6,222 nucleotides of DNA, taken from positions 1 through 6,222 of the forward strand of contig JAABTZ010000204.1 in NCBI GenBank assembly GCA_011389605.1, read 5' to 3'. This document shows, in pieces, positions 1-5,478 of this stretch. Source of the stretch: Desulfobacteraceae bacterium. Its GTDB lineage: Bacteria > Desulfobacterota > Desulfobacteria > Desulfobacterales > Desulfosalsimonadaceae. The notes beneath the pieces were generated by a model. It worked only from the letters and a program-made list of their open reading frames with translations. It ran no database searches and had not been told where the DNA came from. Both the position numbers and the translations under genes were made by a program. Positions within the stretch are counted from its first letter, which is position 1, and every line of letters starts with the position of its first letter.

Positions 1-411
1 ATATCAGCCATCCAGACAAGCGTGCTGCGCGGAACACAGGTGGATATCGTGCTGCCGCAGGTCAACAACCTGCCCTACATCCAGTGGGCGGCCAACAACA
101 TGCTCTGGGAGCTTTTGTTCTGGGGTGCAAACGTTTATTTCCAGCCGGCGCCCTTTGTGCACTCCAAGCTTTTTGTGGCAGACGGCCAATACGCCCAGAT
201 AGGTTCGGCAAACATTGACCCGAGGAGTTTGAAGCTGAATTTCGAGCTTAACGTGGAGATTTTTGATCCAAACGTGGCAGAAGGGATTGCCGGCTACATT
301 GACGAAAAAATCGGACGCTCTTTGCAGATCTATCTCGGGGATATCCAAAACAGACCGCTTGCGGCAAAGACCAGGGATGCCCTTATGTGGCTGTTTTCAC
401 CCTACCTGTAA
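1..411 (+). CDS. Cardiolipin synthase / phospholipase D family protein, C-terminal part (5' end outside window)
   Basis: This is the last 136 codons of a membrane-associated phospholipase D superfamily enzyme. The family's cardiolipin synthases join two phosphatidylglycerols, or a related donor pair, into cardiolipin. The reading frame is open from base 1 and ends at TAA 409-411. The second HKD catalytic motif is visible as HSKLFVAD (His 160-162, Lys 166-168, Asp 181-183), followed by GSANIDPRSLKLNFELN, which closely matches the conserved bacterial cardiolipin synthase sequence after HKD2. The C-terminus ends in the usual short hydrophobic tail (WLFSPYL). The first HKD motif and any N-terminal membrane helices would lie to the left. 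The gene converges on the PHP gene with 8 bp between the stops. Assignment to the cardiolipin-synthase-like branch is strong. The precise substrate, and which Cls paralogue this is, cannot be told from a fragment. Confidence 0.92.
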   Translation: MSAIQTSVLRGTQVDIVLPQVNNLPYIQWAANNMLWELLFWGANVYFQPAPFVHSKLFVADGQYAQIGSANIDPRSLKLNFELNVEIFDPNVAEGIAGYIDEKIGRSLQIYLGDIQNRPLAAKTRDALMWLFSPYL

Positions 412-419
412 AAAACGCC

Positions 420-1334
420 TTACCTGTGGGGCCAGATCCGGTCTTTCATCCTGCGCGACCGGCTGTTTATAAGGGCATAGCCGTAGCGCATGTTCTTTCC
501 GAACAAATCAGAAGAATTGCGGAGGTTGCTGCCCAGCTTCATGCCGTTGGAAGTGACTTTCCGGAAAAGGTTGATTTCCTTGCCAACGACATGGGTGGCC
601 CTGTCCCGAACCGCATCAAGAAAAGCGCCGCGATCATTGGGGCATGAGGCGCAGGTCACGGCCCGGCCGAACTGAAACAGATTGTGGCCGTCGCTGCCGC
701 CGGTAAGCCCCGTGTCCAGGTTAAATCCCAGCACAGTGCTTTCCAGGTTCCATTTGTGAAGGTTGCCTGCATTAACAGCCTCGATGCCGTCTGCCGCAGA
801 CAGCAGATGCTGCTGCCTGGCGGTTGTGAACAAGGGATTGCACACGCCCACGTAGGCAGCTGAAAACGGATGGGGAAAGACGACAACGCACCTGTACTGC
901 CGGGCGCATGCAATCAGGGACTCCATGGACAGGGCACATGAGGACATGATCTCTTTTCCCAGAAAATATCTAAGCTCTTTTTCGTAAAACCTCACAAGAT
1001 CGCTGATCTCGTAAAAATAAACCAGCAGATGAGCCCCTTCCCTGGATGTGATTTCAATTCCCGGGATGCTGAAAATGTCTTTGTACATATTCATTTCCAG
1101 GGCTCCGCCAATGGCGTTGTGGTCCGTGACGGCAATTCCTATGCCCAACTTGCGCACACGCCGGGCAATGGAGGGAATATCGTTTGAACCGTCCGAATAG
1201 CGGCTGTGAAAATGCATATCCACCACAGTGGCGGAGTTTTTCAGAAGATTAAGATCCGGGGGGGCAAAGTGTACCCTGTGAAGATTTTCAGGTTCTGCGG
1301 TACCGCGGCCTGATTCCGTAAAAGCAAATCGCAT
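420..1334 (-). CDS. PHP-domain metal-dependent phosphoesterase
   Basis: This is a complete 304-residue protein of the PHP (polymerase and histidinol phosphatase) superfamily, probably cytoplasmic. Metal-ligand motifs appear in the expected order: DMHFHSRYSDG (H41, H43, D48), VTDHNAIGG (D71, H72), GIEIT (E94), FPHPF (H155) and GGSDGH (D215, H217). All expected ligands of a multi-metal phosphoesterase centre are therefore present. Known relatives hydrolyse phosphate esters such as histidinol phosphate, or nucleotide and oligonucleotide ends (YciV/RNase AM type). No feature here fixes the substrate. About 40 residues precede the first motif, and the last ~60 residues form a basic tail rich in Arg, Lys, Asn and Ser. 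The ATG at 1332-1334 is supported by an AAGGAG Shine-Dalgarno at 1347-1352, with a rather long 12-nt spacer. It is transcribed divergently from the DUF2868 operon and convergently to the phospholipase D gene. Confidence 0.9.
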   Translation of the reverse strand: MRFAFTESGRGTAEPENLHRVHFAPPDLNLLKNSATVVDMHFHSRYSDGSNDIPSIARRVRKLGIGIAVTDHNAIGGALEMNMYKDIFSIPGIEITSREGAHLLVYFYEISDLVRFYEKELRYFLGKEIMSSCALSMESLIACARQYRCVVVFPHPFSAAYVGVCNPLFTTARQQHLLSAADGIEAVNAGNLHKWNLESTVLGFNLDTGLTGGSDGHNLFQFGRAVTCASCPNDRGAFLDAVRDRATHVVGKEINLFRKVTSNGMKLGSNLRNSSDLFGKNMRYGYALINSRSRRMKDRIWPHR

Positions 1335-1373
1335 ATATGGTTACAACTCCTTGTATAGGCTTATCGAACTACA

Positions 1374-1379
1374 ATAATA
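1374..1379 (-). promoter_or_regulatory. Candidate -10 box for the PHP gene
   Basis: Read on the minus strand this is TATTAT, five of six matches to the sigma-70 -10 consensus. It would start transcription near 1367 and give a leader of about 33 nt that includes the AAGGAG ribosome site. No good -35 box lies at 16-18 bp: the best candidates are TTG-containing hexamers at suboptimal spacing. The call is therefore tentative. Confidence 0.3.
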
Positions 1380-1407
1380 CAGAGTTTTCCAAAACACAAT
1401 AGCTTCA

Positions 1408-1436
1408 TTGTACAAGAAAGGGCTTTGTGCTAAACT
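1408..1436 (+). promoter_or_regulatory. Candidate promoter for the DUF2868 operon
   Basis: TTGTAC at 1408-1413 and TAAACT at 1431-1436 are separated by 17 bp, and a TG at 1428-1429 one base before the -10 box gives an extended -10 arrangement. Matches to consensus are partial (three of six and four of six). Transcription would begin near 1443 and leave a leader of about 150 nt carrying the repeats and the dyad. The -35 hexamer lies within an 8-bp palindrome, TTGTACAA (1408-1415). The call rests only on consensus matching. Confidence 0.25.
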
Positions 1437-1447
1437 GGCGCCGTAAA

Positions 1448-1463
1448 CTAAACCTCTAAACCT
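1448..1463. repeat. Tandem 8-bp repeat CTAAACCT x2
   Basis: CTAAACCT at 1448-1455 is repeated immediately at 1456-1463, and a related GTAAACTA lies just before it. It sits just downstream of the predicted operon start site, in non-coding sequence. It could be a protein-binding site or a chance short duplication. Confidence 0.6.
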
Positions 1464-1504
1464 GACATAATCGCCAAACAATAAAAAAATAACTTCTTGA
1501 TTTT

Positions 1505-1536
1505 ACTTAACACTTAATCACCTAAAACTTAACACT
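1505..1536. repeat. Direct repeat ACTTAACACT, two copies 22 bp apart
   Basis: Exact 10-bp copies lie at 1505-1514 and 1527-1536, and a partial copy (ACTTAATCA) lies between them at 1512. The start-to-start distance of 22 bp is close to two helical turns, so both copies would face the same side of the DNA, as is common for operators bound by a dimer or by cooperating proteins. The repeat abuts the dyad at 1538-1561. Function is inferred from layout only. Confidence 0.6.
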
Positions 1537-1537
1537 G

Positions 1538-1561
1538 CCTGTAAAAAAGACTTTTTACAGG
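1538..1561. promoter_or_regulatory. Perfect 10-4-10 inverted repeat upstream of the DUF2868 operon
   Basis: The arms CCTGTAAAAA (1538-1547) and TTTTTACAGG (1552-1561) are exact reverse complements around the 4-base centre AGAC. The dyad ends 31 bp before the ATG at 1593. It has only four G-C pairs and no T-run after it on either strand, so it does not look like an intrinsic terminator. A transcription-factor operator or a hairpin in the 5' leader of the operon mRNA are the likely roles. The symmetry itself is certain; the function is inferred. Confidence 0.6.
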
Positions 1562-1592
1562 CTAATCAACATTATTTTAACCGGATTTTTTC

Positions 1593-3167
1593 ATGATCTC
1601 CCCGTGGCAGATCCAAGACCTGATCGATCTGGAATATTTCCTGGCCGGACAAAACCAGGCAGACTCCCGGAATTCAAACAGCAGTGGCGCTGCTGAAAAC
1701 CGAAGGCTTTATCTTGAACACATCGGGAAAAACCCGGACAGAACCGACCGAAGCTCTGTTTTAAAGCACTGGCTGAACCTTCGCAGGCAGTCTGAAGCAG
1801 CCGGCAGACAGGAGAGTTTACTGCCCGGGGAAATCTACAGGGAAACCATTCGAATCGGCGGATGGATCGGCTTTTTTGCGGCATTTTTCTGCGGAGCAGC
1901 CCTTGCAGGTTCTCTGCTGTCCTACGGGGGCACCACACCTGTAAACGTGTTTACCTGCCTGTGGGTTCTTCTTGCACCCCAGCTTTTTTTGCTGGCAATG
2001 CTGGGGGCGGCATCCTTTCTTTCCATGATCCGGCCTGCCTGGCAGAAAAAAGGCATTTACCCTGTGATAGCGGCCATATTAAGGCGCCTGGCTCTTTGGA
2101 TTCCAGGTGTTTTATCATCGCGCATGCCCGCAGAGCGCCAAAACCAGATCCGCTCGGCACTGGGCCTTATGGGACGAACGCGCACGGTCTATGGCGGTGT
2201 TTTTTTCTGGCCGGTTTTCAACGTGGCCCAGATAACAGGTATTGGATTTAATATTGGAATTCTTGCCGCACTTTTGCTGCGCATCACGCTTACAGACGTG
2301 GCTTTCGGCTGGCAGTCCACCCTCCAGCCTGATCCTGTTACGGTCCATGGCATTGTGGAATTTATAGCCGCACCCTGGGCATGGTTCATGGAAGCCCCCT
2401 GGTCCCATCCCACGGCTGCACAGATTGCAGGCAGCAAAATGGTGTTAAAAGACGGCATCTATAATCTGGCCACCGCAGACCTGGCTTCCTGGTGGCCGTT
2501 TTTAGGTATGAGTGTTATATTTTACGGACTGGGCCCCAGGGTCCTTCTTCTGGGTTTTGGCAAATGGCAGCAGAAAAAGCGGCTTGCCGGCCTGACATTT
2601 ACGCACTCTGAATGCGATCGGCTCTGGCTTGAAATGACAGCTCCCAATGTGCAAACCCGCGGCCGGCCAGTGCATGGAGAAAAGACCCATGCGCCGCTAA
2701 AACCGGAACATAAGACACACGGGCACAAAAGCCGGGCAACAGCAGACGACCCTTGGGCAAAAGCCCTGGTTGTGGTGCCTCAGGAAGCAGGCATAGACAC
2801 AGACGCCCTTGGCCGTAAGATAAAAGAAAACCTTGGCCTGGTTTTGGATACAGTAATTGCCGCAACCGGTGATCCGGAAGAAGACTTTCAAAAATTGATC
2901 CATGCCCTGCAGGCTACAAATGTCGCACCCCTGCGCGTGGTTGTAGTAATAGAGGCATGGCAGCCGCCCATCAGGGAAAACATGGCTTGGATAAGACAAA
3001 TAAGGGCTGCCATTGGAGCATCTGCACCCATGATCATATACCTGGCAGGAAAACCGGGCAAAACAGGCACCCTGCCCGGACCGCCGGACCAGATTGAAAA
3101 AACTGTCTGGCAGCAGGCTGTAAACAGCCTTGCAGATCCGTACACACGGGTAAAATCCCTTGAATAA
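1593..3167 (+). CDS. DUF2868-type integral membrane protein
   Basis: This is a 524-residue inner-membrane protein that I recognise as the DUF2868 family, which lacks a known biochemical function. Residues 1-88 are polar and include DLIDLEYFL and a KHWLNLRRQ segment. Hydrophobic segments lie at about 89-112, 119-146, 203-229 and 301-322. Family-like landmarks are YGGTTPVNVF after the first segment, TDVAFGWQSTL after the third, and WWPFLG..IFYGLGPR at the fourth. A linker of basic and charged residues (about 326-388) leads to a C-terminal soluble alpha/beta domain (about 390-500) with alternating strands such as ALVVVP, LRVVVVIEAW and APMIIYLAG. That domain may bind the partner GTPase, but this is not shown. 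The ATG at 1593 is the first start after an in-frame TAA at 1578; its ribosome site is weak (only GGA at 1583-1585). It is the first gene of a four-gene operon, and its last 8 nt overlap the GTPase gene. Confidence 0.88.
   Translation: MISPWQIQDLIDLEYFLAGQNQADSRNSNSSGAAENRRLYLEHIGKNPDRTDRSSVLKHWLNLRRQSEAAGRQESLLPGEIYRETIRIGGWIGFFAAFFCGAALAGSLLSYGGTTPVNVFTCLWVLLAPQLFLLAMLGAASFLSMIRPAWQKKGIYPVIAAILRRLALWIPGVLSSRMPAERQNQIRSALGLMGRTRTVYGGVFFWPVFNVAQITGIGFNIGILAALLLRITLTDVAFGWQSTLQPDPVTVHGIVEFIAAPWAWFMEAPWSHPTAAQIAGSKMVLKDGIYNLATADLASWWPFLGMSVIFYGLGPRVLLLGFGKWQQKKRLAGLTFTHSECDRLWLEMTAPNVQTRGRPVHGEKTHAPLKPEHKTHGHKSRATADDPWAKALVVVPQEAGIDTDALGRKIKENLGLVLDTVIAATGDPEEDFQKLIHALQATNVAPLRVVVVIEAWQPPIRENMAWIRQIRAAIGASAPMIIYLAGKPGKTGTLPGPPDQIEKTVWQQAVNSLADPYTRVKSLE
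3160..3162 (+). promoter_or_regulatory. TTG start codon inside the upstream gene's end
   Basis: The GTPase frame has a TAA at 3151-3153, and between it and the P-loop (from 3220) there is no ATG or GTG. TTG at 3160 is the only conventional start that keeps the P-loop. It lies 8 nt inside the DUF2868 gene, whose stop is TAA 3165-3167, and no strong Shine-Dalgarno precedes it. Translation probably depends on ribosomes finishing the upstream gene. Confidence 0.75.
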
Positions 3168-4599
3168 TAAAGACAATAAACTCACCAGCAAACCTGACAT
3201 CCCGGTTTTTGCAGTTCTCGGCCATCCCAACGAGGGGAAATCCTCGGTGGTGGCCACCCTTGCGGAAAACGACTCGGTTCCCATAAGCCCGACTCCGGGA
3301 GAAACCCGCCGATGCATACAATATCCTGTAATCATTGATGAGTTTGAAATAATCCGGTTTGTTGACACCCCGGGATTCCAAAACCCGAGGGCGGCCCACA
3401 AGTGGATTGCTCAGCGGGCTGACTTTCAGGAACCATGGGTTGACGAATTTATCCGTGCACATAAAAATGACAAGGATTTTTCAGACGAATGCCAGCTTCT
3501 GGCCCCCCTGGCAGAGGGGGCCGGGGTGATTTTTGTGGTGGACGGCACCCGGCCCGTGCGCGGCACGGACCGGGTGGAAATGGAAATTTTAAGGTTGACC
3601 GGCGCTGCCCGCATGGCCGTTATAAACACCCGGGACCGGAAAAAAGGCGATTATATCGAGGACTGGAAGAATGCTGCAAGAATGCATTTTAACACCATCC
3701 GTATTTTTGACGCCCATAGGGCAAGTTTTGCAGAGCGCATGGGTCTTCTGGAAACTTTAAAAGCCATAGATCCGGACTGGCAGCAAGCACTTCAAACCGT
3801 CATTGACGCTTTTGAACAGGACTGGCAGGGCAGGTTGAGCAATACTGCGGCCATAATTGCTGATCTGCTGACATCGGTTATCGGCCATCGCGTGCAAAAA
3901 ACCGTAAGGAACCCATCTGAAACCGAAGCTGTTGAGAAAAACCTGGTTTCACGCTTTGAGCACCAGATTGCAGACATGGAGAAAAAGGCCCATGAGCGGA
4001 TCAAGAAACGATTCAAACACAATATTTTCTCCTATGATCTTCCCGCCCGGTCGCTGGCAGGCCAGGATCTTTTTTCAAAAAAAACCTTAAAAGCCCTGGG
4101 ACTTACCAGAAACCAGATGGCCTGGGCCGGGGCAGGCCTGGGCGCGGGCATTGGCGCCAAGGCCGATCTCGCCTTGGCCGGGCTTTCCTTTGGAGTGTTT
4201 ACAGCCCTTGGAGGGGCCCTGGGAGCCGGCTCCGCTGCCTGGGGGACCCGGAAAATCGCGCGAACCAGGATCAAGGGCCAGGCATTGGGCGGCATAAGCC
4301 TTCAGGCAGGACCCATACAAAACGACCAGCTTTTATTTGTTATAATCGATCGCAGCCTTATCTATTTCTGGCATGTTATCAACTGGGCCCACAGCCGGCG
4401 CAACAGACCCGAAGAAAAACAGGATGAGGACAAATCAGTGTCTGAATTTCTGAGCGCCAAATGGAGCGAAAAACAAAAAAAAACAAGCCGGCGCTTTTTT
4501 GCCGCGACAAGAAAAAATGATCCGGCGGCCGCGGACTTTGCTGCCCGGGAATTTAAACAAATGTTAAAAAGCCTTCTCAAAAGGATTTCCCGGACATGA
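3160..4599 (+). CDS. YfjP/Era-like GTPase with DUF3482-type C-terminal region
   Basis: This is a 479-residue P-loop GTPase of the TrmE-Era-Obg-like class, of the kind annotated as GTPase/DUF3482. The G domain covers about residues 15-215. G1 is GHPNEGKSS (21-29), the G2 region is PTPGETRR (44-51), and G3 is DTPG (69-72). The VVDGTRPV strand follows, and the G4 position reads NTRD (156-159) instead of NKxD. The region at about 215-300 is helical and charged. A long glycine/alanine-rich hydrophobic stretch with many GxxxG spacings occupies about 320-361 and is a likely membrane-interacting segment. The C-terminus is very basic. The upstream DUF2868 protein is its usual neighbour and probably its membrane partner; the reaction beyond GTP binding and hydrolysis is unknown. 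It overlaps the upstream gene by 8 nt and the downstream gene by 4 nt (ATGA at 4596). Family assignment is firm for the GTPase and fairly firm for DUF3482. Confidence 0.88.
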   Translation: MNNKDNKLTSKPDIPVFAVLGHPNEGKSSVVATLAENDSVPISPTPGETRRCIQYPVIIDEFEIIRFVDTPGFQNPRAAHKWIAQRADFQEPWVDEFIRAHKNDKDFSDECQLLAPLAEGAGVIFVVDGTRPVRGTDRVEMEILRLTGAARMAVINTRDRKKGDYIEDWKNAARMHFNTIRIFDAHRASFAERMGLLETLKAIDPDWQQALQTVIDAFEQDWQGRLSNTAAIIADLLTSVIGHRVQKTVRNPSETEAVEKNLVSRFEHQIADMEKKAHERIKKRFKHNIFSYDLPARSLAGQDLFSKKTLKALGLTRNQMAWAGAGLGAGIGAKADLALAGLSFGVFTALGGALGAGSAAWGTRKIARTRIKGQALGGISLQAGPIQNDQLLFVIIDRSLIYFWHVINWAHSRRNRPEEKQDEDKSVSEFLSAKWSEKQKKTSRRFFAATRKNDPAAADFAAREFKQMLKSLLKRISRT

Positions 4600-5465
4600 A
4601 CAATTTGGCCGCCTTTTGTGATAAAAGACTTTCAAAGGCAATCATGGACATGCTTCGATGCGCGGAGCATAAATATACGCCCCTTGATCTTGAGCGAAGT
4701 ATTTGCAGCCAATGCCATGCCCCGGCAAAAACCGTGCGCAGGACATTAAAAGAACTGATTGCCCAGAACCGTCTTGCATACACACAATTTCTGGGCCATA
4801 CTTTTGTGGAAATTTCCTGCAAGCGGGCAATTAGCGCAGCAAGAGGCGTCATTCTTGCCCCGCCCGATGCAGCCGTGGACAAGGCGTCCGGCAAGACTGT
4901 GGTGCGTATTTTGCCGGGAGCGGCTTTTGGCATGGGAGATCATGCCACTACCCGCATTTGCCTTGAGCTTATGGCATGGGTATTTGAAAATCAGATACTG
5001 CCTGCTCCTGCCGCCAGCTGCAGGGTCATGGATATCGGCACAGGCTCGGGAGTGCTTGCCATTGCCGCATGCCTTCTTGGGGCCGTGCATGCCGCGGGGA
5101 CCGACATTGATGCATGCGCCAGGGTGGAAGCTGCACAAAATGCAGCTTTAAACGGCCTGGAAAACAGAGTGGAAATTTTTAACAGCGTTTCCGGGGCCAA
5201 AAAAATAAATCCCGGACTGTTTCCCTTTCACCTTGTTTTAGCCAACCTGCGCTACCCTACCCTGGCCGGTATGCATGATCTTGTTTCAGAAATTTGCGCA
5301 CCCGGCGCTGCTGTGATTTTCTCGGGTTTCAGGCCCTATGAGCAGGCAGGGGTTTTAAAAGCGTTTGCACCCGAAAGGTTTAAACTGCTGCGCACATTTG
5401 AGGCTAACGGTTGGTGCGGCATTGCAATGACAAAGCTGTCTAAAACCGATTTTTTACGAGTGTGA
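4596..5465 (+). CDS. PrmA-like SAM-dependent methyltransferase with N-terminal winged-helix-like domain
   Basis: This is a 289-residue class I methyltransferase. The catalytic half resembles ribosomal protein L11 methyltransferase (PrmA): PGAAFGMGDHATT (107-119) matches the PrmA PG.AFGTG.H.TT signature, VMDIGTGSGVLAIAA (144-158) is the SAM-binding motif I, GTDID (168-172) is motif II, and QNAALNG (181-187) follows. At motif IV it has LANLRYPTL (215-223), where PrmA has ANILAGPL. The first ~75 residues do not look like the PrmA substrate-binding domain. They read as a winged helix: helices near 10-24 and 29-41, a recognition-like helix with KTVRRTLKELIAQNRL (45-60), and a wing with FLGHTFVEIS. 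True L11 methylation is therefore doubtful, and the substrate is unknown. The ATG overlaps the GTPase stop (ATGA), with AAGGA at 4581-4585 as a ribosome site. Confidence 0.85.
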   Translation: MNNLAAFCDKRLSKAIMDMLRCAEHKYTPLDLERSICSQCHAPAKTVRRTLKELIAQNRLAYTQFLGHTFVEISCKRAISAARGVILAPPDAAVDKASGKTVVRILPGAAFGMGDHATTRICLELMAWVFENQILPAPAASCRVMDIGTGSGVLAIAACLLGAVHAAGTDIDACARVEAAQNAALNGLENRVEIFNSVSGAKKINPGLFPFHLVLANLRYPTLAGMHDLVSEICAPGAAVIFSGFRPYEQAGVLKAFAPERFKLLRTFEANGWCGIAMTKLSKTDFLRV

Positions 5466-5470
5466 AAAGG
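5466..5470 (+). promoter_or_regulatory. Ribosome binding site of the GAF-cyclase gene
   Basis: AAAGG lies immediately after the methyltransferase stop (TGA 5463-5465) and 8 nt before ATG 5479. This ordinary spacing supports 5479 as the start over the later in-frame ATG at 5512, and gives this gene its own initiation signal within the operon. Confidence 0.6.
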
Positions 5471-5478
5471 TTTGACTT

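Larger units (their letters stand above)
1335..1592. other. AT-rich divergent intergenic region
   Basis: These 258 bp separate the minus-strand PHP gene from the plus-strand DUF2868 operon and must hold the promoters for both. The stretch is clearly richer in A+T than the flanking genes. It contains weak promoter-like elements in both directions, a tandem CTAAACCT repeat, a direct ACTTAACACT repeat and a perfect dyad just upstream of the operon, each listed separately. I see no convincing small ORF or tRNA here, and no GC-rich hairpin followed by a U-run that would mark a terminator. Confidence 0.8.

Noticed and set aside
22..411. A short standalone phospholipase D gene starting at the ATA/GTG/CTG region near base 22
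   Set aside because: The frame is open to base 1 and the protein would lack the first HKD motif that the family needs, so it is the end of a gene cut by the window edge.
1538..1561. The dyad as an intrinsic terminator
   Set aside because: The stem has only four G-C pairs and no downstream T-run on either strand, and it lies just before a gene start rather than after a gene end.
1335..1592. CRISPR, tRNA or small RNA gene in the intergenic region
   Set aside because: Repeats are too short and irregular for CRISPR, no cloverleaf can be drawn, and no promoter-hairpin-T-run unit is seen.
2697..3401. Long minus-strand open frame of 234 codons, opposite the end of the DUF2868 gene and the start of the GTPase gene
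   Set aside because: It is antisense to two well-supported genes, its translation is Cys-rich and low in recognisable motifs, and it lacks a convincing ribosome site.
3501..3522. GC-rich inverted repeat (GGCCCCC / GGGGGCC, 8-nt loop), a possible terminator
   Set aside because: It lies inside the GTPase G domain, has no T-run after it, and is explained by the codons of the LAPLAEGAG segment.
3554..3568. Inverted repeat CCGTGC-GCG-GCACGG
   Set aside because: It is short, GC-rich and within coding sequence for DGTRPVRGTD, with no sign of function beyond codon choice.
5128..5148. Inverted repeat AAGCTGCA / TGCAGCTT with 5-nt loop
   Set aside because: It falls in the conserved EAAQNAALN segment of the methyltransferase, where repeated Ala codons produce the symmetry by chance.
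4746..5151. Open frames of about 130 codons on both strands within the methyltransferase gene
   Set aside because: Both overlap the conserved SAM-binding motifs of the real gene, and their own translations show no domain pattern.
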